A program made the translations under genes and the position numbers. A stretch of DNA of 64,000 nucleotides, from the NCBI RefSeq assembly GCF_036250735.1, contig NZ_CP109430.1, positions 4,092,001 to 4,156,000 of the forward strand, in the 5' to 3' direction. The notes under the pieces are model-generated. The model saw only the letters and a program-made list of their open reading frames with translations, was not told the DNA's origin and did no database searches. Position 1 is the first letter of the stretch. Each line of letters begins with the position of its first letter. Origin of the DNA: Streptosporangium sp. NBC_01495 (GTDB lineage Bacteria > Actinomycetota > Actinomycetes > Streptosporangiales > Streptosporangiaceae). Positions 44,959-52,946 of the stretch are shown here, one piece after another.

Positions 44959-46308
44959 ATGACGGCCGCCGTACAGGCCGCCGCCCCAGATCGACCACCG
45001 GACGAACGGACCATGCACCCCGACTCCCCATGGCGTATCGCCGACTTCCGTACGTTGTTCACCGCGATCACCTTCGGCCAGTTCGGTACCAACGTCGGCT
45101 ACGTCGCCGTCCCGCTCATCGCGGTGTCCGCTCTCGACGCGAGCCCCGGCCAGGTCGGGGCGCTCGCGACCTTGAGCACCGTCGCCTTCCTCCTCATCGG
45201 TCTGCCCGCCGGGGCGTGGGTGGACCGGATGCGTCATCGGCGTGTGCTGATCACCGCGGATCTGGTGCGAGCGGGGTTGTTCACCTCCATCCCGATGGCC
45301 TGGTGGCTGGACGTCCTCACGCTTGAGCAGCTTTACGTGGTCGTCCTGCTGAACGGCTGCGCCACCGTCTTCTCCGACGTCGGCTCGCAGAGCGTGTTAC
45401 CGCGACTGGTCGGCCGCGACGGCCTCGTCCAGGCGAACGCCGCCGTGATGAGTCTCATAGCCGTCGGCAACGTGGCCGGACGAGGCGCGGGCGGAGGACT
45501 CGTCCAACTGCTCACGGCGCCCGTGGCCGTGGCGTTCACGGCCGTGAGCCATCTGGCCTCGGCTCTTCGGCTCATCTCCATCCACCGCGTGCCGGCGCCG
45601 CCCTCGCTCCTCCACGGGCGACCCGTCCGGCTGGGGGCACAGATCGCGGAGGGGCTGCGTCACGTCTTCGGCAACAGGGAACTGCGAGCCCTCGCGTTCA
45701 CCGCGGCTCTCAACAACCTCGGCTCCCAGATCGTCAACACCATGCTCCCGGTGCTGTTCATCCGCGAACTCGGCCTCCCGGCAGGCGCGCTGGGCCTGTT
45801 CTGGGCGGTGGGCGGAGCCGGACTCCTCCTCGGAGCGCGCTGTGCCCGCCCCATCGCCGGACGGCTCGGCCACGGCCGCACGCTCGGTCTGGTCGGCCTG
45901 TGGCTGGCGCCCGCGGGACTGCTCGTCCCTCTCGTCGACCATGGCCTCGGGTTGTGGCTGGCGGGGGCCGGCTATCTGACGGCCATGTTCAAGACGGGCA
46001 TGGACAACGTGCTCGGCGTGAGCCTGCGACAGCGGATGACGTCGGATTCCCTCCTCGGCCGGATGAACGCCACCTTCCGCTTCCTGCTCACCGGCGCACT
46101 CGCGGTCGGCGCCGCCGTGGCGGGCCTGGTCGGCGAACTGACCACCGTTCACACCACGCTCTGGGTGGGAGGCGTATTCCTGGCGACGGCTTTCCTGCCG
46201 GTCTTCCTCTCCCCGGTTCGTACGCGGCGGGAACTGCCACGGCAACACGAAGAATCCACCGGGATCCAGGAAGGGAAGCCGGCCCTGGAGTCTGGTGGGG
46301 CCGGGTAA
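44959..46308 (+). CDS. MFS transporter
   Basis: A 449-residue protein with about twelve helices. ATG 44959 follows GAGGAG. The loop between helices 2 and 3 carries the MFS signature (GLPAGAWVDRMRHRRVLITA), and the protein starts with a cytoplasmic tail. It resembles enterobactin-exporter-type (EntS/MFS_3) drug exporters. The C-terminal 40 residues are hydrophilic. Confidence 0.92.
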   Translation: MTAAVQAAAPDRPPDERTMHPDSPWRIADFRTLFTAITFGQFGTNVGYVAVPLIAVSALDASPGQVGALATLSTVAFLLIGLPAGAWVDRMRHRRVLITADLVRAGLFTSIPMAWWLDVLTLEQLYVVVLLNGCATVFSDVGSQSVLPRLVGRDGLVQANAAVMSLIAVGNVAGRGAGGGLVQLLTAPVAVAFTAVSHLASALRLISIHRVPAPPSLLHGRPVRLGAQIAEGLRHVFGNRELRALAFTAALNNLGSQIVNTMLPVLFIRELGLPAGALGLFWAVGGAGLLLGARCARPIAGRLGHGRTLGLVGLWLAPAGLLVPLVDHGLGLWLAGAGYLTAMFKTGMDNVLGVSLRQRMTSDSLLGRMNATFRFLLTGALAVGAAVAGLVGELTTVHTTLWVGGVFLATAFLPVFLSPVRTRRELPRQHEESTGIQEGKPALESGGAG

Positions 46309-46544
46309 CAGGCCGATCGCCCCGCCGGTCTGGCCCGGCGACCTCGCCCTCGAGCATCACCGGTCCTCGGACAGGCCGGCGCCCACAGGATGGGCATCCC
46401 CATCGGCGTATTTCCTCATCGATCTTCACATGTGGTGCGGTCGAGAGGATGATCAGGCCTTGCGGCGGGCGGCTGACCCGCGGGCCGATGCCCGGTGGAA
46501 CACGGTCCCCGCACTTCGGGCTCACCCGTCCTAGGCTCCCGGTT
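46309..46544. other. Intergenic spacer, nothing recognised
   Basis: A 236-bp gap. I see no gene, hairpin or clear promoter; there is no obvious ribosome site before ATG 46545. Confidence 0.35.
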
Positions 46545-47015
46545 ATGAAGCGCTCGACGATTGCGGTGCTGCTGGTCGTCTGTGTGGGGGGCGTCGCCGC
46601 TTTGGTCGCCCTTTTCCTCCGGTTGCTTCCCGAGGTGTGTACCGCCGAGGATGACCGGCTCGCCGCCTCCCTGGCCACGCTCGATATCCTCGATGCCCAT
46701 CCGGTGAACGCGACGCCTCAGGGGGAACGCGGCTCCGGTTGCTACGACGACGGCCGGATAGTGACCGTCTCGCAGTTCTATCGCTTCTCAGGCCCGGTAG
46801 CCGATGTGCTGTCCTTCTACCGGGACGCCGCGACCATGGATGGCTGGAAGCCCCCTCGGGAGGGTGACGGCGAAAGGGTGAGCTGCTTCGTCAAGTCCAT
46901 CGACGGGAGAGACGTCGGCTTCTCCGCGTGGGTGGTGGAGGAGGACGGGCGGTACGGCGACGAATACCAGGTGGACGTGACCTCCTCCATGACCGGTAGC
47001 GGGGGCTGGTGTTGA
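46545..47015 (+). CDS. Small secreted or membrane-anchored hypothetical protein
   Basis: A 156-residue protein with an N-terminal hydrophobic helix (STIAVLLVVCVGGVAALVAL) and an exported acidic domain bearing four cysteines. I recognise no family. It stands alone. Ribosome site is weak, but the codon use fits its neighbours. Confidence 0.65.
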   Translation: MKRSTIAVLLVVCVGGVAALVALFLRLLPEVCTAEDDRLAASLATLDILDAHPVNATPQGERGSGCYDDGRIVTVSQFYRFSGPVADVLSFYRDAATMDGWKPPREGDGERVSCFVKSIDGRDVGFSAWVVEEDGRYGDEYQVDVTSSMTGSGGWC

Positions 47016-47313
47016 TCTCGAGGATTCTCGGAACGCTTCGAGCCTCGATGCGAGTTCCCGGTGGTCCCCGAGAGTTTCCGGTCCGTGGAATCCCGGCTCC
47101 CAAGGAGCTCCGGAGCACGGAGTTCGACGGCCGGGAAGCCCCGGCGGGCCGCGGGCCGCGGCGTCATCACCGCCGGCCGCACGGACACGAGGTCTCACCG
47201 CCCGTGAACTCCGGGGACGGCGACCGCCCACGGACCCCCGCTGAACCAGCCCGTATCCAGGTGCGTAGCTGGGGGTGTCAGAAGCCTGAACGTCCGTCAG
47301 GAGGAGGCCCCAG
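47016..47313. other. Intergenic spacer before the aminotransferase gene
   Basis: A 298-bp gap without gene. GGAGGAGG at 47299-47307 is the ribosome site of the next gene. Confidence 0.4.
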
Positions 47314-48693
47314 TTGGCCGGTCCGACCGATCGCAGCCGAGTGCGCACCGCCGCGCACAGCCCGTCGTACTTCTCGCTCATCCGGGCCGCGCCGGAGGAG
47401 GGGGAGGAGCTGATCGACTTCTGCGTCCCCTGCAACCCGTACTTTCCCACCCCCGAGGCCTTCGGCGTCCTGGAGCACAACCTCAGCACGATCCTGAAGT
47501 TCTACCCCAGCGACGCCGACACGATCACCGCCGAACTCTGCGGGGTGCTGGGTCTCAACCCGCAGACCGTCGTCATGGGCAACGGGTCGACGGAACTGAT
47601 CACCTGGATCGACCACCTGCTGGTCAGGGAGAGCCTGGCCGTGCCGATCCCCACGTTCGGCCGCTGGACCGACCAGCCGATGGAGACCGGCAAGCGCGTG
47701 GACATGTATCCGCTGCCGGAGAACCAGGGGTTCGCGCTGGACGTGGACGCCTTCGTCAACTTCGTCCGGCACCGCGGCTCCCGGGTGGCGGTCATCTGCA
47801 ACCCGAACAACCCCGACGGGGGCTACCTGCGCCGCCACGAGGTCATCGCCCTGCTCGACAGGCTCGTTGACCTCGACCTGGTCGTGGTGGACGAGTCGTT
47901 CATCGACTTCGTCGACGCAGAGCCGTACCCGAGCGTCGCGAACGAGGCCGCCATCCGGCCCAACGTGATCGTGCTGAAGAGCCTCGGCAAGAACTTCGGG
48001 CTGCACGGCATCCGCTTCGGCTACATGGTGGCCAACCCCGCGCTGGCGGACAGGGTGCGGCGCGCCCTGCCCAAGTGGAACCTGAACTCCTTCGCCGAGA
48101 CCGTGGTCTTCATGATCCGCCAGTACATGTCCGAGTATCTGGACAGCCTCCGTCTGGTCGCCCTGGACCGCGAGTCGATGCGCTACCAGCTGACCCGGGT
48201 CCCCGGCCTGACCGTCTTCCCCTCCCAGGGCAACTTCCTGCTGGTACGGCTCCCCGGGGGCAGGGACGGCGCCGCCCTCCGCGACCAGCTGCTCGACGAG
48301 CACAACCTGTTCGTCCGAGAGTGCGGCAACAAACTCGGCATGACCAGCCAGTTCATGCGCCTGGTGGTACGGCCGGAGCGGGACGTGCGGCGCCTGATCA
48401 GCGGGCTGTACGCCGTCCTCTACGAGAGCGGGAACAGGTCGCTGAGCCCCGTACCCCCGCCCCTTCCGATCCCGACACCGATCCCGACGCCCACGCCGCT
48501 GTACGACCCCCTGCCCGCGTCCCTCTCGACGTCCCCGCCGCTGTACGACCCCTTGCCCGCGTCCCTCTCGACGCCCCCGCCTCCGTACGACTCCCTGCCC
48601 GCGTCCTTCTCGACGCCCCCGCAGACGCAGACGCCCCTGTACGAGGGCGACCGCCGCTTCGACATGCTGTCGGCCCTGCCGCCCTCCGTCTGA
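47314..48693 (+). CDS. PLP-dependent class I/II aminotransferase with proline-rich repeat tail
   Basis: A 459-residue protein of the histidinol-phosphate-aminotransferase-like class. TTG 47314 is chosen because AGGAGGAGG lies seven bases before it and no better start fits. Features include GNGSTELITWIDHLL, ICNPNNPDGGYLRRHEV, the VVVDESFIDF motif and the PLP-lysine site VLKSLGKNFGLHGIRFGYM. The enzyme body ends near residue 375. About 80 residues of Pro/Thr/Ser/Leu/Tyr follow: PIPTPIPTPTP and three 14-residue repeats. Such a tail is unusual for a cytosolic aminotransferase. Amino-acid substrate is unknown. Confidence 0.88.
   Translation: MAGPTDRSRVRTAAHSPSYFSLIRAAPEEGEELIDFCVPCNPYFPTPEAFGVLEHNLSTILKFYPSDADTITAELCGVLGLNPQTVVMGNGSTELITWIDHLLVRESLAVPIPTFGRWTDQPMETGKRVDMYPLPENQGFALDVDAFVNFVRHRGSRVAVICNPNNPDGGYLRRHEVIALLDRLVDLDLVVVDESFIDFVDAEPYPSVANEAAIRPNVIVLKSLGKNFGLHGIRFGYMVANPALADRVRRALPKWNLNSFAETVVFMIRQYMSEYLDSLRLVALDRESMRYQLTRVPGLTVFPSQGNFLLVRLPGGRDGAALRDQLLDEHNLFVRECGNKLGMTSQFMRLVVRPERDVRRLISGLYAVLYESGNRSLSPVPPPLPIPTPIPTPTPLYDPLPASLSTSPPLYDPLPASLSTPPPPYDSLPASFSTPPQTQTPLYEGDRRFDMLSALPPSV
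48499..48624. repeat. 42-bp in-frame minisatellite in the aminotransferase tail
   Basis: Three adjacent 42-bp copies start at 48499, 48541 and 48583 and encode LYDPLPASLSTSPP, LYDPLPASLSTPPP and PYDSLPASFSTPPQ. A PTPIPTPTP run precedes them. Confidence 0.85.
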
Positions 48694-48828
48694 GACGCCC
48701 GCGCCCAACCTCCCGAGGTGCCGCGCCGGGGCGGCCGGGGCGGGAAACCGCCGGTCCCGGCCGGGTGGTCGGCCTACTCGGGGCTGCGATGGCGCGCCAT
48801 CCGCCCTGGAGGAACGGTTCGAGGCGCG

Positions 48829-48861
48829 TTGACGGCATACTCTTCTTATTGTAGTAAGAAG
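48829..48861 (+). promoter_or_regulatory. Promoter and overlapping operator of the thiolase gene
   Basis: TTGACG (48829-48834) and TAGTAA (48852-48857) are 17 bp apart. CTTCTTA (48842-48848) and TAAGAAG (48855-48861) form a perfect inverted repeat with a 6-bp centre overlapping the -10. It is a likely repressor site; the double-HxlR protein two genes along is a candidate. Confidence 0.65.
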
Positions 48862-48897
48862 CGGACAGCAGACGGATCTCGGCGAGGAGGCGCGCCC

Positions 48898-50124
48898 ATG
48901 CCGGACGCGGTATGGATCCTGGGCGGCTACCAGAGCGACTTCGCCCGCAACTGGTCGCGGGCCGGTCAGGGGTTCGCGGAACTGACCGGGGAGATCGTGC
49001 GCGGCACCCTCGACGACGCCGGTCTCGCCCCCTCGGACATCGACGTCATCCACGTCGGCAACGCCTTCGGCCAGCTCTTCACCGGCCAGGGCCAGCTGGG
49101 CGGCATGCCCGCCACCGTCGAGCCCGAGCTGTGGGAGGTCCCCTCGGCCAGGCACGAGGCGGCCTGCGCCTCAGGCGGCGTCGCCGCGCTGGCCGCGATG
49201 GCAGACATCGAGTCCGGGCGCTACGAATGCGCCCTGGTCCTCGGCCTGGAGCTGGAGCGCACCGTGCCCGGCGACCTCGCCGCAGGACACCTCGGCGCCG
49301 CCGCGTGGGTGGGCCACGAGGGACAGGACGCGAAGTTCATGTGGCCCCACATGTTCAGCGCCCTCGCCGACGAGTACGACCGGCGCTACGGCCTCGACGA
49401 CGCCCACCTGCGGGCCGTCGCCGAGCTCAACTTCCGCAACGCCAGGGCCAACCCCAACGCGCAGACACGCGGGTGGACGTTCACCGAGGCGAGCTTCGCC
49501 GCCGACGACGAGGCCAACCCGGTGGTGGAGGGCAGGCTGCGGCGTACGGACTGCAGCCAGATCACCGACGGCGGCGCCGGGGTGGTGCTGGCCGGGGAGC
49601 GCTTCCTGGCCCGCCACCCCGAGCTCGCGCGCGGCGGCCGCCTCGCCAGGGTGCTCGGCTGGGGGCACCGGACCGTCGGGCTCCCGCTGGCGATGAAACT
49701 GGAGCGCAGCCGCGACGAGCCGTACACGCTGCCGCACGTGCGCAACGCGGTGCTCGACGCGTTCTCCCGCGCGGGTGTCGGCGGCGTCGACGACCTCGAC
49801 GGCATCGAGACGCACGACTGCTTCACCATGTCGCAGTACGCCGCGATCGACCACTTCGGCATCACCGGGCCCGGTGAGAGCTGGAAGGCCATCGAGAACG
49901 GCGACCTGGAGATCGGCGGGCGCATCCCCGTCAACCCGAGCGGCGGTCTCATCGGCGGTGGCCACCCGGTCGGCGCCACCGGGGTCCGGATGCTCCTCGA
50001 CGCCGCCCTTCAGGTCACCGGCCGGGCCGGTGACTACCAGGTCGAGGGGGCACGCCGGTTCGGCACGCTCAACATCGGCGGCAGCACCACCACGACCGTC
50101 AGTTTTGTCGTCGGAGCCGAGTAG
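48898..50124 (+). CDS. Thiolase family acetyl-CoA acetyltransferase
   Basis: A 408-residue protein. ATG 48898 follows GAGGAGG. The nucleophile region (HEAACASGGVAALAAMADIE), the SCP-x-like ETHDCFTMSQYAAIDHFGI segment and the C-terminal NPSGGLIGGGHPVGATGVRM are all present. It belongs to the SCP2/AtoB-like degradative or biosynthetic thiolases acting on 3-ketoacyl-CoA. It is probably regulated by the adjacent HxlR-type protein. Confidence 0.9.
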   Translation: MPDAVWILGGYQSDFARNWSRAGQGFAELTGEIVRGTLDDAGLAPSDIDVIHVGNAFGQLFTGQGQLGGMPATVEPELWEVPSARHEAACASGGVAALAAMADIESGRYECALVLGLELERTVPGDLAAGHLGAAAWVGHEGQDAKFMWPHMFSALADEYDRRYGLDDAHLRAVAELNFRNARANPNAQTRGWTFTEASFAADDEANPVVEGRLRRTDCSQITDGGAGVVLAGERFLARHPELARGGRLARVLGWGHRTVGLPLAMKLERSRDEPYTLPHVRNAVLDAFSRAGVGGVDDLDGIETHDCFTMSQYAAIDHFGITGPGESWKAIENGDLEIGGRIPVNPSGGLIGGGHPVGATGVRMLLDAALQVTGRAGDYQVEGARRFGTLNIGGSTTTTVSFVVGAE

Positions 50125-50174
50125 GCCGGGACCGACGCCGCCGACGGTCGTGACGTGGCGGGGTCCCGAGGTCG

Positions 50175-50213
50175 CCGATCCCGCCGTTCCCGGTCCAGGA
50201 ACCTCGGGATCGG
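50175..50213 (+). terminator. Hairpin after the thiolase gene
   Basis: CCGATCCCG (50175-50183) pairs with CGGGATCGG (50205-50213); GTTCC (50186-50190) pairs with GGAAC (50198-50202) inside it. A terminator or attenuator between thiolase and regulator. Confidence 0.6.
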
Positions 50214-50266
50214 GAGGGGGCGCGGCGGCGGAGGGCACCCGGGACCGTGGCCTACAGGAGACGCGC

Positions 50267-51217
50267 GTGCTCGTGCACCCCATGAACCGTCCCACGCGGC
50301 TTCCCCCGGGGCACACCAACGCCGTCGGCCTCACCCTGGGCCTGATCGGCGACGAGTGGAACCTGTTGATCCTGCGCCACGCCCTGCTCGGGGTGCGCCG
50401 CTACGGGGAGTGGCGGCAGGAGTTGCCCATCTCGCACGCCGTGCTGACCCGGAGGCTGGCGTTCCTCACCGAGATGGGCGTCTTCGAGCGGGTCGAGTAC
50501 CAGCGCGGGGCCAAGCGGTTCGAGTACCGGCTGACCAAGCGGGGACGGGACCTGTGGCCGACGCTGCTGTCGGTCTGGGCGTGGGAGTCGCGCTGGGTGC
50601 CCGAGCACCAGGAGTCGCTGCCCAGGATGGTCCACCGGAGCTGCGGCCGGGAGTTCCTGCCCATCCTCACCTGCGCGGCCTGCTCGCGTTCCGTACGGCC
50701 CCGCGACGTCGTCGGCGGTTTCGGGCCGAGCGGCACCTGGGAACGCTCGGTGCCCGCCGCCACGACCCGCCGCCGCTCCGGCTCCACCGTTGACGGCGGC
50801 GCGGGCATGTTCCCCGAGACGATGGCGCTGGTGGGCAACCGCTGGTCGGCGGCCATCCTGGGCGCCGCCTTCCAGGGACTGCACCGCTTCCGCGACTTCG
50901 AGCAGCGCCTGGGCGCCCCGCCCACCATCGTCGCCGACCGGCTCCGGGTCTTCTGCGAGCTCGGCGTCTTCGAGCAGGTGCCCGGCGCCGAGCGGCCGGA
51001 CTGGCCCAGCTACCACCTCACGGAGAAGGGCCGCGCCTTCTTCCCCGTGACGATGACCGGCATCGACTGGGGACAGCGATGGTTCCGGGCGGCCGAGGGA
51101 CCCGCCCTGGTCCACACCCACCGGGCGTGCGGGCATGACTTCCAGATCCAGCTGACCTGCGACGCCTGTACGGCACCGCTACGCGGGCACGAGATCGTGG
51201 TGCGACGCCGGGGGTGA
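50267..51217 (+). CDS. Double HxlR-type transcriptional regulator
   Basis: A 316-residue protein. GTG 50267 has AGGAG six bases upstream; ATG 50282 is an alternative start. It contains two HxlR winged helices: residues about 20-110 (LTLGLIGDEWNLLILRHALL, RRYGEWRQELPISHAVLTRR) and about 180-270 (TMALVGNRWSAAILGAAFQG, RFRDFEQRLGAPPTIVADRL). Each is followed by a C-terminal segment with a cysteine pair (LTCAACSR; LTCDACTA). Single HxlR proteins are about 110-150 residues and dimerise; this looks like an internal dimer with metal-binding lobes. Confidence 0.9.
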   Translation: MLVHPMNRPTRLPPGHTNAVGLTLGLIGDEWNLLILRHALLGVRRYGEWRQELPISHAVLTRRLAFLTEMGVFERVEYQRGAKRFEYRLTKRGRDLWPTLLSVWAWESRWVPEHQESLPRMVHRSCGREFLPILTCAACSRSVRPRDVVGGFGPSGTWERSVPAATTRRRSGSTVDGGAGMFPETMALVGNRWSAAILGAAFQGLHRFRDFEQRLGAPPTIVADRLRVFCELGVFEQVPGAERPDWPSYHLTEKGRAFFPVTMTGIDWGQRWFRAAEGPALVHTHRACGHDFQIQLTCDACTAPLRGHEIVVRRRG

Positions 51218-51772
51218 AACGGCTCGACAACTCGACATCGGCATCCCCACGCTATCCGCCCGAAGGCCAGGGCGCATGGGTCGCAGCCGGTAAGCGCGCC
51301 AGGTGGCGGGGTGCGGCGGGGGACGGGCCGATGGCCGACACAGACAGCGACGGGCCGTTGGCAGGAGGGCCGCCGAGAGGCGGCGGCAGGACGGCGGCGT
51401 GTGGCCGAGTCGGTGCGGGCGTGGGCGGATTCACCATGCGGATTCACCATGTGGATCGCCGGGAGGGGCGGCGACAGGGGTTATGGGGCGGGGGCGCGGA
51501 CGTGGGGATGCGGGGAAGTCCGATCTTGGGGTCACCGTAACAGTCCGCATCCACCTTTGGCCAGATATAAGCAGAAGTTCTGACTCTTCCAGTGATACTT
51601 CTTGACATTTCGCCGAAAATGTCGCGTACTTCGATCGAATGTTGATCCCACTACTCCCCACAGCACCACCGATCACGACGCGACCGGTCCAGGCCTAGAC
51701 CCACGTCGCGCGAAAGCAGTGTCCCGAGCACCCGCAAGTCACCCTCACGCAAGCGTCACCGATTGGGGAACC
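51218..51772. promoter_or_regulatory. Long leader region of the laccase gene
   Basis: 555 bp without a convincing gene. GACATTT (51604-51610) and AAATGTC (51617-51623) form a perfect inverted repeat overlapping a TTGACA (51602-51607) that may be a -35. A clear -10 is not evident. An AT-rich stretch runs from 51550 to 51650. It could bind a metal-responsive regulator, in keeping with the copper enzyme downstream. Confidence 0.45.
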
Positions 51773-52780
51773 ATGACCGAGGTAGGCAGAGGCATGGCGA
51801 AAAGCCTGCTCTCCCGGCGTGCCTTCACCACGTCCGCGGCGGCTGCCGCGTTGGCACCATTGGTCACAACGAATCAGACCGCGGCGTCGACCCAGGCCGG
51901 TACGGCCGGCACGACCATGGGCGCGGTCCGCCGCATCACCCTGTACGCCGAGCGGCTGGAGGACGGCCAGCTGGGCTACGGCCTGGAGCCCGGCAAGGCC
52001 ACGATTCCCGGGCCGCTCATCGAGATGGTCGAAGGCGACACGCTTGAGATCGAGATGGTCAACAACCTGGACGTGACGGCGAGCCTGCACGTCCACGGGG
52101 TGGACTACGACGTGGCCAGCGACGGCACGAGACTGAACGACAGCGTGGTCGAGCCCGGGGGCCGGCGCACCTACATCTGGCGCACCCACGCGCAGGGCAG
52201 GCGCGGGGGCGGCGCCGGCATCGAGCCCGGCAGCGCGGGCTACTGGCACTACCACGACCACGTGGTGGGGACCGATCACGGCACGGGCGGCATCCGGCGG
52301 GGACTGTACGGCCCGCTGGTGGTCCGGCGGAAGAAGGACGTCAGGCCGGACAAGACGTTCACCGTCGTCTTCAACGACATGATGATCAACAATCACCCCG
52401 CGCACCACGCGCCGGAGTTCGTCGCCAAGGTCGGCGAGCGGGTGGAGTGGATCGTGATCACCCACGGCGAGTTCTACCACACGTTCCACATCCACGGGCA
52501 CCGCTGGGCCGACAACCGCACCGGCATGCTGGAGAGCCTCGAGGACCCGAGCCGGATCATCGACACCAAGATCACCGGGCCCGCCGAGTCGTTCGGCTTC
52601 CAGCTGATCGCGGGCGAGCGCGTCGGCCCGGGGGCGTGGATGTACCACTGCCACGTTCAGAGCCACTCCGACATGGGGATGGCCGGCATCTTCACGGTGA
52701 CGGACGCGGACGGGAACGTGCCGGGTCAACCGGGTGGCGGTCACGGTGACCACGCGGACGGTGACCACGCGGGCCACTGA
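51773..52780 (+). CDS. Two-domain small laccase (multicopper oxidase), Tat-exported
   Basis: A 335-residue protein like Streptomyces small laccase. ATG 51773 follows GGGGA; a later in-frame ATG at 51794 is possible. A Tat-type signal ([14 protein letters not shown]) leads to export after folding with copper. Copper ligands: [22 protein letters not shown] and the type 1/trinuclear motif [13 protein letters not shown]. The His-rich, Gly/Asp tail may aid copper loading. Homotrimers oxidise phenols with oxygen. It precedes the ThuA/sugar-dehydrogenase and cupredoxin genes on the same strand. Confidence 0.93.
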   Translation: MTEVGRGMAKSLLSRRAFTTSAAAAALAPLVTTNQTAASTQAGTAGTTMGAVRRITLYAERLEDGQLGYGLEPGKATIPGPLIEMVEGDTLEIEMVNNLDVTASLHVHGVDYDVASDGTRLNDSVVEPGGRRTYIWRTHAQGRRGGGAGIEPGSAGYWHYHDHVVGTDHGTGGIRRGLYGPLVVRRKKDVRPDKTFTVVFNDMMINNHPAHHAPEFVAKVGERVEWIVITHGEFYHTFHIHGHRWADNRTGMLESLEDPSRIIDTKITGPAESFGFQLIAGERVGPGAWMYHCHVQSHSDMGMAGIFTVTDADGNVPGQPGGGHGDHADGDHAGH

Positions 52781-52946
52781 CGGCCGCGCACGGCCGGCCC
52801 GGCCCCGGGCGCCCCCCGAGACCGGATTCGGTCGCCCCATGCCGTACGAGCACGGCCCTACGCAGACGTCGACATCCCGGACCGCGGCCGACCCCCGAAC
52901 TCGTCCGCAAATGGTCCTGAACCACCCTCGATCCCAAGGAGCAATG

